From the NCBI GenBank assembly GCA_002839155.1, contig PGXM01000006.1:1-64000 (forward strand): DNA of 64,000 nt, read 5' to 3'. The notes below the pieces were generated by a model, which made no database searches, was not told the origin of the DNA, and worked only from the letters and a program-made list of their open reading frames with translations. The position numbers and the translations under genes are program-made. The DNA is from Tenericutes bacterium HGW-Tenericutes-1. Its GTDB lineage: Bacteria > Bacillota_I > Bacilli_A > Izemoplasmatales > Hujiaoplasmataceae. Shown here in pieces: positions 17,203-26,329 of the stretch. How positions within the stretch are numbered: the stretch's first letter is position 1; each line of letters starts with the position of its first letter.

Positions 17203-18723
17203 CTATAACGTTGCCTTTTCCATGATTTTTTCAGGTGTTGCATCTTCAATGTTGAATTCTGCTGTTTGAACACCTTCAGCGATAACGTAAACCCGGTCGC
17301 ACATGCCCATAATTTCAGGTAGTTCAGAAGAGATAATGATAATACTCATCCCATTTTCAATGAGTTGATTGATAATCGTGTAGATTTCAAATTTAGCACC
17401 GACATCAATACCCCTTGTCGGTTCATCGAGGATTAATATTTTCGGATTAACGCAGAGCCATTTACCGACTTGAACTTTTTGTTGATTACCACCGCTCAAG
17501 TTTCTAACTTTTTGCAAGACTGAGGGGGTTTTAATTTCTAATCGTTTGACATAACTCTCTGTGACTTGAGCTTGTTTGATGAAATTTAACACACCATTTC
17601 TTGAAATGCTCTTTAAAGCTGCGATGGTGACATTCTCAGTGATGTTTTCAGTGAGAATTAACCCATTGCGTTTACGGTCTTCAGAGACATATGCAATGCC
17701 ATTTTCGATCGCTATTTTGGGCGATGATAGATTCACTGATTTACCAAATACAATCGTATTACCGGTTGTTCGGTATTTTCTCGAATTACCAAAGATTGTA
17801 AGAGCGATTTCAGTTCTGCCCGCTCCCATTAACCCCGCAATACCAACGACTTCACCTTTACGAACTTTGATATTGACGTCATTGACAAGAAATCGGTTCT
17901 TTTCTTTATCATAAGCATTGAGATGCACCGTTTCAAAGACGACTTCTCCGCCTTCATATTTCTTCCGTTTGGGGAAGATATCGGCGATTTCACGGCCTAC
18001 CATGTTTTTAATAATTTCTTGTTCGTTGATTTCAGAGCGTTCCATTCTGATAATCGTCTTTCCATCTCTTAAAACGGTTAATGAATCCGCAATTGCTTCA
18101 ACTTCTTTGAGTTTATGCGAGATCATGATTGAGGTAATGCCTTCATTTTTTAACGTTTTTAAGAGTTGTAAGAGGTTTTCACTATCATCTTCATTTAACG
18201 CAGCGGTTGGTTCATCTAAGATTAAGAGTTTTACATTATGACTTAACGCTTTTGCGATTTCAACGAGTTGTTGCTTACCAACACTCAAAGATCCGACTAA
18301 ATCATGAATATCAACGTCTAACCCAACCATATCCAAATATTTCTTAGCGGTTTCTTTAGTTAAATCCCAGTCGATAAGACCATTGCTTTTACGGATTTCA
18401 TGACCGACAAAGATATTTTCATATACGGTTAAGTTTGAGAATAACGCTAACTCTTGATTAATAATAACGATGCCACAGCCAACGGAATCATTAATCCCAT
18501 GAAAATGTTTAATTTCATTGTTCATGATAATATCCCCGTTATAAGTACCCGTTGGATATATACCACTCAAAACTTTCATGAGCGTCGATTTACCGGCGCC
18601 GTTCTCACCCACAATGAAATGAATCTCACCTTGTCTAACATTGAGATTAACATCATCTAAGGCTTTAACGCCTGGAAAAGACTTACTGATCGATTTCATG
18701 ATTAAAATATCATTGTTTTCCAT
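17203..18723 (-). CDS. xylG: sugar ABC transporter ATP-binding protein with two ABC domains (XylG/GguA type)
   Basis: A 506-residue double ATPase that powers sugar uptake. Domain 1 has Walker A GENGAGKST (~38-46), signature LSVGKQQLVEIAKAL and Walker B LLILDEPTAAL. Domain 2 has a degenerate Walker A (GLMGAGRTE), signature LSGGNQQKVQVGKWL and ILILDEPTRGIDVG. This asymmetry is normal for the MglA/XylG class. It lies 65 bases after xylB, separated by a strong hairpin (18753-18788), and abuts the permease gene. AGAGG precedes the ATG. Confidence 0.92.
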   Translation of the reverse strand: MENNDILIMKSISKSFPGVKALDDVNLNVRQGEIHFIVGENGAGKSTLMKVLSGIYPTGTYNGDIIMNNEIKHFHGINDSVGCGIVIINQELALFSNLTVYENIFVGHEIRKSNGLIDWDLTKETAKKYLDMVGLDVDIHDLVGSLSVGKQQLVEIAKALSHNVKLLILDEPTAALNEDDSENLLQLLKTLKNEGITSIMISHKLKEVEAIADSLTVLRDGKTIIRMERSEINEQEIIKNMVGREIADIFPKRKKYEGGEVVFETVHLNAYDKEKNRFLVNDVNIKVRKGEVVGIAGLMGAGRTEIALTIFGNSRKYRTTGNTIVFGKSVNLSSPKIAIENGIAYVSEDRKRNGLILTENITENVTIAALKSISRNGVLNFIKQAQVTESYVKRLEIKTPSVLQKVRNLSGGNQQKVQVGKWLCVNPKILILDEPTRGIDVGAKFEIYTIINQLIENGMSIIIISSELPEIMGMCDRVYVIAEGVQTAEFNIEDATPEKIMEKATL

Positions 18724-18752
18724 ACGAACCTCTTTATTAAGACATGCTGCCA

Positions 18753-18788
18753 GGGGGCAATCAACAGGAGGGGAAGTTGATTGCCCCC
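18753..18788 (-). other. strong intercistronic hairpin between xylB and xylG
   Basis: A perfect 13-bp inverted repeat, GGGGGCAATCAAC / GTTGATTGCCCCC, starting right at the xylB stop. There is no T-run behind it on the minus strand. It is therefore more likely an RNA stability or processing element, or a partial terminator, than a full terminator. Confidence 0.7.
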
Positions 18789-20246
18789 TTAACGGAATAG
18801 CCCTTTGACAGCTGGATATAGTTGACTAAATTTATCATACTTACGTTGATATATTTCAACCCGGTTTGGATCAGGGGTATATTTCGCATTTGTTTGAATG
18901 ATCGCTTTACATGCGGCTTCAACACTTTCATATTCATGACTTCCCACCATCGCTAAGATGGCTGCCCCAAACGCGGGTCCTTCATCAATTGATATGGTAT
19001 TGACTTCAACATTTAAGATATCAGAAATCATCTGGCACCAAGTCTTGCTTTTAGCGCCACCACCGGTAATCTTGATAGAATTGATATCAATCCCTAATGA
19101 TTTAAACAAGACGAACGAATCTTTTAAGGCGAATGTGACGCCTTCAATGACACTTCTGGCTAAATCATATTTATCATGTTTCATCGATAAGCCAAAGAAT
19201 ACGCCTTTTGCATAAGGATCATTAATCGGAGCTCTTTCCCCCATTAAATAGGGTAGAAAGTACAATTCTTGACTTGGATCAATCTTATCGATGGAATCAA
19301 ATAATAATTCATAATTTTGACTGTCTTGAATCTTTGAGTTATACCATTCCACCGATCCTGCAGCGGATAACATCACAGCCATAATATGGTATTTGCCATT
19401 GGCGTGGGCATAACTTTGTAAATGACTTTGATGATCTATTCTAAATTCATCGGTTGAAACAAAGATGACACCACTGGTTCCTAAAGAAATATTGACATCA
19501 TTGTTATTAACGATTCCAAGACCGATAGCGCCAACTGCCTGGTCACCCCCACCGGCGATAACCAATACATCATGCGATAGTTTTAAATAGGCTTTGGTTT
19601 CATCAGATAAGGAACCTATCACTTCATAACTTTCATAGACTTTAGGGAAACATGATTCGTCTAGTCCCACTAAGTCTAGTATTGCTTTAGAATAACGACG
19701 GTTCAAAACATCATAATAAAGTGTGCCTGAACTATCGCTCACATCAGATACAAACTGATTTGTCAGTTTATAGACTAAATAATCTTTAGGTAATAATACT
19801 TTAGCGATTTTTTTGAAATTCTGGGGTTCATTTTCTTTCACCCAAAGTAATTTGGGTAACGTTAATCCGGTTAAAGCAATATTGCCCGTTTCTTGAATGA
19901 GTTTATCGATTCCATAGACGTGATTTAAGTAATCTACTTCTTTGGTTGTCCGTTGGTCATTCCAAAGAATGGCATTACGAATCACGTTTCCATCTTTATC
20001 GAGTAAGGTCAATCCATGCATTTGACCCGAGAAACTAATCCCTTTAACGGATTCTTCTAATCCAAAAATCAGTTCCTTTAAGCCAATAAGTGTTTGTCTG
20101 TACCAATCGATGGGATTTTGTTCGCTCCATGATTCTTTGGTCATGAAAACATCATATTTTTTGACAACTGTACGGTAGATATGACCCGTCTTATCAGTTA
20201 AGATTAGTTTTACGCTTGAAGTCCCAAGATCGATACCTACATACAT
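18789..20246 (-). CDS. xylB: xylulokinase
   Basis: Phosphorylates D-xylulose to xylulose 5-phosphate for the pentose phosphate pathway. FGGY-family features are MYVGIDLGTSSVKLIL, the xylulokinase-type SGQMHGLTLLD and ILWNDQRT. Further on come LPKLLWVKENEP, GGGDQAVGAIGLG and ITGGGAKSKTWCQMISDILNV. Length is 485 residues, as usual. The ATG at 20246 has AGGTG at good spacing; the GTG three codons upstream overlaps it. It follows xylA by 9 bases and belongs to the same operon. Confidence 0.95.
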   Translation of the reverse strand: MYVGIDLGTSSVKLILTDKTGHIYRTVVKKYDVFMTKESWSEQNPIDWYRQTLIGLKELIFGLEESVKGISFSGQMHGLTLLDKDGNVIRNAILWNDQRTTKEVDYLNHVYGIDKLIQETGNIALTGLTLPKLLWVKENEPQNFKKIAKVLLPKDYLVYKLTNQFVSDVSDSSGTLYYDVLNRRYSKAILDLVGLDESCFPKVYESYEVIGSLSDETKAYLKLSHDVLVIAGGGDQAVGAIGLGIVNNNDVNISLGTSGVIFVSTDEFRIDHQSHLQSYAHANGKYHIMAVMLSAAGSVEWYNSKIQDSQNYELLFDSIDKIDPSQELYFLPYLMGERAPINDPYAKGVFFGLSMKHDKYDLARSVIEGVTFALKDSFVLFKSLGIDINSIKITGGGAKSKTWCQMISDILNVEVNTISIDEGPAFGAAILAMVGSHEYESVEAACKAIIQTNAKYTPDPNRVEIYQRKYDKFSQLYPAVKGLFR

Positions 20247-20255
20247 GAATAACAC

Positions 20256-21572
20256 CTATCCTATCATATATTGATTAATTAAAGCCTCTAAATATTCTTG
20301 TTTTCCAGATTCATTAGGATCTAGTTCTTTTTTATCCATGACATAAGCTTCTAATTCTTTAAATCCGACATTCGATTCAACGATTTTTTTGCCAATGCCT
20401 GATTGATAGGAAACATAACGTTGTTTTAAGTTGTTTTCTAGGACTTGGCTTTCCCATAATTTAGCCGCTATTTTTAATCCAGCAGCGAAAGCATCCATAC
20501 CAGCGATATGGGCTAACATCATATCTTCAACGGTAAATGAAGCTCTTCTTGGTTTTGCATCAAAGTTTAATCCACCCGTTGATAATCCGCCGGCTCTGAT
20601 GATTTCATACATGACCATGGTTGTATCATAGACATTGGTTGGGAATTGGTCCGTATCCCATCCAAGGAGTAAGTCACCTTGGTTTGCATCAACGCTACCA
20701 AGCAATCCTTGATCAGCCGCGATTCTTAATTCGTGATTCACGGTATGCATCGCAAGCGTCGCATGATTGGTTTCAATGTTTAATTTGAAATGTTTGTCTA
20801 ACTTATGTTTAATTAAGAACGAAATAACCGTTGCGACATCATAATCGTATTGATGTTTGGTTGGTTCTTTTGGTTTTGGTTCAATATAGAATTGACCTGT
20901 AAACCCGATTTCTTTTGCATAATCTACAGCCATATGGAGTAATCTGGCAAAATTATCTTGTTCTAAAGCCATATCGGTATTGAGTAAGGTTTCATATCCT
21001 TCTCTACCGCCCCAGAAGACGTATCCTGAGCCATTTAAGCGTTTGGTAATCTCCATTGCCTTTTTAATGGAAGCGGCCGCATAAGCGAAGATATCCGCAT
21101 TAGGGCTCGTTGCTGCACCATTGACATAACGTTTATGACTAAAGGCATTAGCTGTACCCCATAAGAGTTTAATACCGGTTTCTTTCATCTTTTGTTCGAT
21201 TAAGTCGACGATGATATCAAGATTTTTGTTAGATTCAGCGAGTGTCTTACCTTCTGGTGCGATATCTCTATCATGGAAACAGAAATATTCAATTCCCATT
21301 ACTTGCATGAATTCAAAGGCGACTTCAACGCGTTTCTTCGCATTAAGCATTTCATCTTCGCCATCAATATCCCAAGGTCTTTCCATTGTTGCTCCACCAA
21401 AGGGATCTTGACCTGTACCCGTCATCGTGTGCCAATATGCCATCGAGAATTTCAAATGTTCTTTCATTGGCTTACCAAGAATCATTTCATTCTCATTATA
21501 GAATTTAAATGCGAGGGGATTAGTGCTTAATTTACCTTCATATTGAATCTTTGGATATTTGTTAAAATACAT
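20256..21572 (-). CDS. xylA: xylose isomerase, class II
   Basis: Interconverts D-xylose and D-xylulose; a cytoplasmic metalloenzyme using two divalent cations. Class II is shown by the 438-residue length and the N-terminal stretch ending [22 protein letters not shown]. Catalytic and metal-site blocks are [62 protein letters not shown] and FDAKPRR. It is the first gene of the operon, transcribed away from the ROK regulator, with GGAGGA before the ATG. Confidence 0.97.
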   Translation of the reverse strand: MYFNKYPKIQYEGKLSTNPLAFKFYNENEMILGKPMKEHLKFSMAYWHTMTGTGQDPFGGATMERPWDIDGEDEMLNAKKRVEVAFEFMQVMGIEYFCFHDRDIAPEGKTLAESNKNLDIIVDLIEQKMKETGIKLLWGTANAFSHKRYVNGAATSPNADIFAYAAASIKKAMEITKRLNGSGYVFWGGREGYETLLNTDMALEQDNFARLLHMAVDYAKEIGFTGQFYIEPKPKEPTKHQYDYDVATVISFLIKHKLDKHFKLNIETNHATLAMHTVNHELRIAADQGLLGSVDANQGDLLLGWDTDQFPTNVYDTTMVMYEIIRAGGLSTGGLNFDAKPRRASFTVEDMMLAHIAGMDAFAAGLKIAAKLWESQVLENNLKQRYVSYQSGIGKKIVESNVGFKELEAYVMDKKELDPNESGKQEYLEALINQYMIG

Positions 21573-21592
21573 ATCTATGTCCTCCTGTGGAT

Positions 21593-21622
21593 AATATATA
21601 ACTTAGTTTAAGATTTAATCAA
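21593..21622 (-). promoter_or_regulatory. promoter of the xylose operon
   Basis: The minus strand reads TTGATT (21622-21617), 18 bases, TATATT (21598-21593), upstream of xylA. The spacer is covered by the putative XylR operator. Confidence 0.5.
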
Positions 21623-21625
21623 AGT
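21601..21625. promoter_or_regulatory. putative XylR operator in the xylA-xylR intergenic region
   Basis: A 25-bp imperfect palindrome, 9 of 12 base pairs symmetric about 21613, beginning ACTTAGTTTAAG. It contains TTAGTTT, the half-site start of the Bacillus xyl operator, and has the same 25-bp length. It lies between the divergent promoters. Assignment is inferred from similarity and position. Confidence 0.5.
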
Positions 21626-21637
21626 TTTTTTGGATTA

Positions 21638-21646
21638 TGCTATAAT
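21638..21646 (+). promoter_or_regulatory. extended -10 promoter of xylR
   Basis: TGCTATAAT is an extended -10 (TGnTATAAT) 34 bases before the regulator start. No good -35 is visible, which is normal for this class. Confidence 0.62.
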
Positions 21647-21679
21647 AGAGCTATAAGGCTCAATTTCGAGGTAAAACAA

Positions 21680-22834
21680 GTGATGCATACAGCTAATTTA
21701 CAATCTGTTAAGATGATGAACATCCAACTCGTGTTGGAAAAGATGATTGAAATCCGTGAAACAACTCGGATTGAATTATCACAACTCACAACGTTAAACA
21801 AAGCAACGATTTCTTCGATTGTTCAAGAACTGGTCAGTCGTCATTTCGTATTAGAAACGGACAAAACGGTTAAAACTGCTGGACGTAGTGCGAATGTGAT
21901 CATTTTGAATAAGAATGCGGGGAGAATCTTTAGTATGGAATTACTTCCTAAAGAACTCTATGCGATTATCACCAATTTATACGGTGAAATCTTATATGAA
22001 ATCCGTAAACCCATCGTTAATCCTGAACTCAATTATTATTTAACTGAAATCATGAAAACGATTGATGAGCTTAAGCAAAATACGTTTGATTCGATTTATG
22101 GAATCATCGGTATTGGCGTCGGCGTTTACGGGATTTTGTCAAAGGATAAGAAAATTAAATTTACGACATTCAACTCTTGGAAAGATGTTGAACTTAAGAA
22201 AATCATTGAAGATTATAGCGGTATTAAAACCTATGTCGAGAATGAAGCCAACATTTCTGCATTAGGAGAAAAAATATCCTACCCTGATTTTGATTCTTTA
22301 GTCTCTTTAAACATTGGAACGGGTGTTGGGGTCGGTATTATCATTGGAAATGCCCTTTATACCGGTAATGATGGTTATGCCGGCGAATTCGGTCATACGA
22401 TCATCGTACCCAACGGAAAACAATGTATTTGCGGCAATAAAGGCTGCTTAGAACGTTATACGGCCAATGACGCTGTGATAGAACGGTATTTTGAACTTAC
22501 GAATGAAACGATTACCCTAGAAACTTTCATCAATAAATATAAACAAGCAGATAAGTACGTCATTCAAGTCTATCAAGAATTTATTAATTACGTGAGTATC
22601 GCTATCAATAATATCGCACAGACGATTAACCCTAAAGCGATTATTATCAGTAATAAGATTGTTGAAGATATTCCAGAAAGCATTTCACTGATTAAAAACG
22701 GATTAAGGTCTAAAATTATGAATTTAGAACTTTTGACAACGTCTAAGTTCAAATCGAAAACAAATGTGTTAGGCTTAACGCATTTGTTAATACAAGAGTT
22801 CTTCAATGTTTCGAATTTCTATTCAAGAAACTAA
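21680..22834 (+). CDS. xylR: ROK-family transcriptional repressor of xylose genes
   Basis: A 384-residue ROK regulator. The N-terminal winged helix (residues ~12-70) contains TRIELSQLTTLNKATISSIVQELV. The ROK/sugar-kinase-like half has IGIGVGVYG, NEANISALGE, NIGTGVGVGIIIG and the zinc motif CICGNKGCLE. It is divergent from xylA across a 107-base intergenic region holding a candidate operator, the classic Firmicute xylR layout, so xylose-relieved repression is expected. The start is ambiguous: GTG at 21680 has the better spacing from GAGGT, and ATG follows at 21683. Confidence 0.9.
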   Translation: MMHTANLQSVKMMNIQLVLEKMIEIRETTRIELSQLTTLNKATISSIVQELVSRHFVLETDKTVKTAGRSANVIILNKNAGRIFSMELLPKELYAIITNLYGEILYEIRKPIVNPELNYYLTEIMKTIDELKQNTFDSIYGIIGIGVGVYGILSKDKKIKFTTFNSWKDVELKKIIEDYSGIKTYVENEANISALGEKISYPDFDSLVSLNIGTGVGVGIIIGNALYTGNDGYAGEFGHTIIVPNGKQCICGNKGCLERYTANDAVIERYFELTNETITLETFINKYKQADKYVIQVYQEFINYVSIAINNIAQTINPKAIIISNKIVEDIPESISLIKNGLRSKIMNLELLTTSKFKSKTNVLGLTHLLIQEFFNVSNFYSRN

Positions 22835-23134
22835 TAAAAAGGGTTGTTGCCGAAGTTAAAAACTTAATGACAATCGATAAATTCAATTAAATCAATAGCA
22901 CTATAGCGCTTTCATAAGTTAGTTTATCAAACAAATTATGGTATGTAAACAACATTTTTTTCATTAAAAAATCAAAACTATAATTTCTAACTATCGATTT
23001 ATCTCGTAGTTTAGGCCATAAATCGGTGAAAAAAATTAATGCTTAAAATAAGTTTTAAACTAAGTTAAACGTATTGATTTATAGCGATTTTTTCACTGTT
23101 AGATTTTTCATTCTCTAGTTTAGTGAACATAAAT
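22835..23134. other. non-coding stretch after xylR, with short palindromes and repeated TAGTTTA words
   Basis: I see no convincing gene in these 300 bases. TTAGTTTA or its complement recurs near 22919, 23005, 23060 and 23113, resembling the xyl half-site. The site near 22919 reads TTAGTTTATCAAACAAA. An 8-bp stem (CGATTTAT 22995-23002 / ATAAATCG 23018-23025) and a cre-like TGAAAGCGCT (minus strand, 22914-22905) are also present. It may be a decayed gene or regulatory DNA. Confidence 0.4.
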
Positions 23135-23162
23135 AAAACACGACAAAACGCTGTCGTGTTTT
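23135..23162. terminator. bidirectional terminator between xylR and the oxidoreductase gene
   Basis: A perfect 11-bp stem, AAAACACGACA / TGTCGTGTTTT, with a 6-base loop. The A/T ends give T-runs in both directions, serving the convergent genes on either side. Confidence 0.82.
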
Positions 23163-23204
23163 ATTATTGCTTTTTTATCGAATTAATCACTGAATTTCAA
23201 TAAA

Positions 23205-24260
23205 TTAAAATACTGTACTGTCAATCATAATCTTTCTTGATTCATTTGAACTTAAAGTAGCTAATTCTAATAGACGGATAACTTTCGCACAAAACTCAGG
23301 TTTGACCAAAAGTTCTTTATTATGGACCATTACTTCATAGATATTATCAAAATAACATTGATATTGTCCCTTTTCTGTAACTATGACGTTTGAAGTGATT
23401 ATGTTATTATCATAGACAGTCAAAGTTCCATAATTTTCAGGCGTATCTTCACCAAATCCTAAAGCATTGGGTTTCATTCCGTTAATCAAAGCTTGTTCTT
23501 GAACATCGGTTCCTACTTTTATAAAAGAACCTTTTTTACCCCATACCGCGAAATTAGGGAATCTTCCAATCGCAGTTTCACTGGCGTATACTCTCACTTG
23601 CATAGAATCATAAAATAATATAACTTGGAAATAATCAATCGAACCTGATACTTCTCTTTCTTTCCTTAAATCGGCGTATATTGCCTTAGGAAATCCAAAT
23701 AGTGTGACTGCTTGATCGATAAGATGGACTCCTAAGTCGTATAAGACATTGATACCAACGCCGCCGGTTGCTTTCCATACTTTTGAACTCTTACCAACAA
23801 CGAAACGATTAAAACGAGACTCATAGTTCACAATATCGCCTATTGTACCTTCATCTATGAGTTTCTTTACAGTTAGAAAATCTCCATCCCAACGCCTGTT
23901 TTGAAAGACAGAAAACATAACTTTATTATTTTTTGCAATTTCACAAAGTTCTAAAGCTTCTTGATACGTGATGGTCATGGGTTTTTCAACGATCACGGAT
24001 TTATGCTTTAATAAGGCAAGTTTAGATAATGAGTAATGTGAATCATTCGGGGTACAAATAATCACTAAATCAATATTACTGGTTAGTAATTGTTCAAATT
24101 CATGAACAACAGTGACGTAAGGATACACCTCTTTTGATTTTTCAGTTGATCTCTCATATACCTTTACCAGATTAAAGCGTGGATCAACATCGATGAAAGG
24201 CGCATGAAATACTCTCGCAGACATTCCAAATCCAGCAATACCAACATTGATTATTTTCAT
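23205..24260 (-). CDS. Gfo/Idh/MocA-family NAD(P)-dependent oxidoreductase
   Basis: A 351-residue cytoplasmic dehydrogenase, probably acting on a sugar, inositol or similar polyol. The N-terminal Rossmann fold has NVGIAGFGMSARVFHAPFI, close to the YvaA/YdgJ subgroup, and VIVEKPMT gives the conserved EKP motif. GGVGINVLYDLGVHLIDQAVTLFG contains the active-site His of the C-terminal domain. It is a single gene with its own extended -10 promoter (24303-24311) and terminator. Substrate cannot be told; scyllo-inositol and glucose-type substrates are known in this subgroup. Confidence 0.82.
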   Translation of the reverse strand: MKIINVGIAGFGMSARVFHAPFIDVDPRFNLVKVYERSTEKSKEVYPYVTVVHEFEQLLTSNIDLVIICTPNDSHYSLSKLALLKHKSVIVEKPMTITYQEALELCEIAKNNKVMFSVFQNRRWDGDFLTVKKLIDEGTIGDIVNYESRFNRFVVGKSSKVWKATGGVGINVLYDLGVHLIDQAVTLFGFPKAIYADLRKEREVSGSIDYFQVILFYDSMQVRVYASETAIGRFPNFAVWGKKGSFIKVGTDVQEQALINGMKPNALGFGEDTPENYGTLTVYDNNIITSNVIVTEKGQYQCYFDNIYEVMVHNKELLVKPEFCAKVIRLLELATLSSNESRKIMIDSTVF

Positions 24261-24302
24261 TCATAGTCCTCCAACTTTATTTTAAAGATGTTTATGGCAT
24301 TC

Positions 24303-24311
24303 ATTATATCA
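24303..24311 (-). promoter_or_regulatory. extended -10 promoter of the oxidoreductase gene
   Basis: The minus strand reads TGATATAAT (24311-24303), an extended -10, 43 bases before the ATG. No good -35 box is seen. Confidence 0.55.
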
Positions 24312-24498
24312 TGAGAATATCCAATAAAACCAATTAAAATTGACTTAATAATAACCGATTTGTGGAATAACTTATAAGTTATATACTTCAAATAAAGTCT
24401 ATAAAAATGTGAAATCTGGATGGTTGTAAATCAAGAGTATGTTTCTAATCAAGTCTTAATAGCAAAAAAGTAAAAGTCAAACAAATAGATAATAAAAA

Positions 24499-24538
24499 GA
24501 TACTGTCTTGATGTATAAATGTTACATCCAACAGTATC
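24499..24538 (-). terminator. terminator after the two-component operon
   Basis: The outer stem GATACTGT / ACAGTATC and an inner stem around ATGTA / TACAT precede TTTTTATT on the minus strand. It lies 34 bases after the histidine kinase stop. Confidence 0.8.
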
Positions 24539-24571
24539 AATATCAACTTGATATTTAAAACAAATCGGTTA

Positions 24572-25591
24572 TTATGATTGAAAATTATAAGGAAGGATCA
24601 CAGAAAATGTTGTTCCAACATTCAATTGACTTTCAAAGGAGATGGTTCCACCAAGTTTCTCAACGATTTTTTTCGTAATCGATAATCCCAGTCCATTTCC
24701 AGATTGATTTCTAGATTGATCAGAGATAAAAAACTGATTAAATATCTGTTTTTGATCCCCTTCACTAATTCCCGATCCAGTGTCGGTAATCATGAAATGA
24801 ATTCCATTTCTTGTATGGAGTGAAATGGTTATTTTTCCACTCATAGGCGTGAATTTAATGGCGTTTCCAATTAAATTCTGCCAGATTTGAAATGTTAATT
24901 CTTTATTTCCTTGCGTCTTGATTTCTTCAAGGTCCAGCTCAAATTCAATCAACTTGCCTTCCCAATCTAATTGCGTTAGTTGGAGTACGTTACGGATTTG
25001 TTCATCGATTGAAAAAGTATCTTCTTTTTTAATAATCTCAACGCTATCGAGTAATGAAATCTGTAATAAATCATGGGATAGTTTTGAGAGCCGGTCAATT
25101 TCATGAATGATAATATCCGTATATTCGATGGTTTCATCTTTTGTCAATTCACCATGATTGATTAATTCAGCGTAGCCTTTAATTGAAGATAAGGGCGTTT
25201 TAAATTCATGCGAGACATTACGTGCAAAATCCTTATTCAAGTATTCATTGGCTTGAAGTTCTTTAGCCATCAAATTGAGATTCTTAGCAAGCGTCGATAT
25301 TTCATCTTGGCCACCAATATCAACACTAATCTGGTAATCACCTTTCTCGATGTCAAGAATCGCAGTATTTAACTTTTTAATGCGACGGACCAAGATGAAA
25401 TCAACTCCAATCGCAAAGAGTAAAAGGTTGCTAAAACCCATTGAAATCATAGCAAGAAAGAATCCGCTCGTGCCAATTAAATCTGGAATCGTTGTTTCTT
25501 CGACGAAAACGATGAGAATTCTCGTAATCAAGGAAACGAAAAAGAAGACAAGCAATAAAGTACCAATGATTTTAGTCGATAGTTTTTTCAT
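24572..25591 (-). CDS. sensor histidine kinase
   Basis: A membrane sensor kinase of 339 residues. Two membrane segments (~8-28 and ~42-68) flank a very short outside loop, so it probably senses the membrane or a partner protein. HAMP spans ~68-120. HisKA has the phospho-acceptor His in FARNVSHEFKTPLSSIKGYAELI (~130). HATPase has NLIGNAIKFTP, ITDTGSGISEGDQ and GNGLGLSITKKIVEKLGG. It overlaps its response regulator by ATGA. The short-loop build and the neighbouring FtsX-type ABC protein recall antimicrobial-peptide sensing systems; this is inferred. Confidence 0.9.
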   Translation of the reverse strand: MKKLSTKIIGTLLLVFFFVSLITRILIVFVEETTIPDLIGTSGFFLAMISMGFSNLLLFAIGVDFILVRRIKKLNTAILDIEKGDYQISVDIGGQDEISTLAKNLNLMAKELQANEYLNKDFARNVSHEFKTPLSSIKGYAELINHGELTKDETIEYTDIIIHEIDRLSKLSHDLLQISLLDSVEIIKKEDTFSIDEQIRNVLQLTQLDWEGKLIEFELDLEEIKTQGNKELTFQIWQNLIGNAIKFTPMSGKITISLHTRNGIHFMITDTGSGISEGDQKQIFNQFFISDQSRNQSGNGLGLSITKKIVEKLGGTISFESQLNVGTTFSVILPYNFQS

Positions 25592-26256
25592 TTCAACACC
25601 GCCTTATAACCAATTCCGCGAACAGTCACGAGGTCAACGTCTTCGCAGATCAGTTTTTCCCTGATTCGTTTCATGTGAGTATCGATCGTTCGGTCTAAAC
25701 TTTCACTATCAAATCCCCAGATTTCATCAAGTAACTGATTTCTTGTAAAGATAATGCCTGGATTAGAGATAAGTTTATAGAGTAATAAAAACTCTTTTTT
25801 GGTGAATTCAATCATTTCGCCCTTTACGCTCACCCCATTTGTGAGGTAATTGAGTGAAAGACTCTTATAATCGATTTTATTTTCACTGGTAATTTTATAT
25901 CTTCGTAATAATGCTTTAATTCTTAAAACTAATTCTTTCATATCGATGGGTTTAACCATATAGTCATCGGTTCCGCTTTGAAACCCTAATTCTTTATCTT
26001 CATAGGATTCTAATGCGGTGAGAATCAAGATGGGAATGTCTTTATCCATCGACCTAATTTTACGTGCTAATTCTGTACCTGACATCTTTGGCATCAAGAC
26101 ATCGGTGATTAAGAGGTCAAAGTGTTGATTCATATAAGCTTCAAACGCCAATTCTCCATCGACTGTCCCAACAACATCAAATCCGTTTTGGGACAGATGG
26201 AGAGTGATTAATTTCCTGATAAAAGGGTCATCTTCAGCGACTAATATTTTAAACAT
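25588..26256 (-). CDS. OmpR-family response regulator
   Basis: A 222-residue transcription factor. The receiver domain (1-~120) has VAEDD, the phospho-accepting Asp in LLITDVLMPKMSG (~51), LTALES and the conserved Lys in DYMVKPIDM. The C-terminal winged helix (~128-222) has EFTKKEFLLLYKLISNPGIIFTRNQLLDEIWG and ends VRGIGYKAVLK. It is activated by the kinase encoded immediately downstream. A strong AAGGAGGT site precedes the ATG. The likely target is the adjacent ABC gene, 73 bases upstream on the same strand. Confidence 0.92.
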   Translation of the reverse strand: MFKILVAEDDPFIRKLITLHLSQNGFDVVGTVDGELAFEAYMNQHFDLLITDVLMPKMSGTELARKIRSMDKDIPILILTALESYEDKELGFQSGTDDYMVKPIDMKELVLRIKALLRRYKITSENKIDYKSLSLNYLTNGVSVKGEMIEFTKKEFLLLYKLISNPGIIFTRNQLLDEIWGFDSESLDRTIDTHMKRIREKLICEDVDLVTVRGIGYKAVLK

Positions 26257-26329
26257 TTTATTGACCTCCTTTTAGAAATATATCATCAATTACTTTAATT
26301 ATATCTCATTTCAAATGAATCCTGTTATT

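Larger units (their letters stand above)
24261..24571. other. intergenic region with promoter, 16-bp palindrome and terminator
   Basis: No gene seen. It holds the oxidoreductase promoter (24303-24311), an isolated perfect palindrome ATAACTTATAAGTTAT (24367-24382) and the histidine-kinase terminator (24499-24538). The palindrome is too far from the start at 24260 to be a simple repressor site of the core promoter; it could bind an activator. Confidence 0.55.

Noticed and set aside
17576-18241. Two plus-strand open frames of over 100 codons opposite the sugar ATPase gene
   Set aside because: They lie wholly inside a well-conserved ABC ATPase gene and have no ribosome sites or family motifs.
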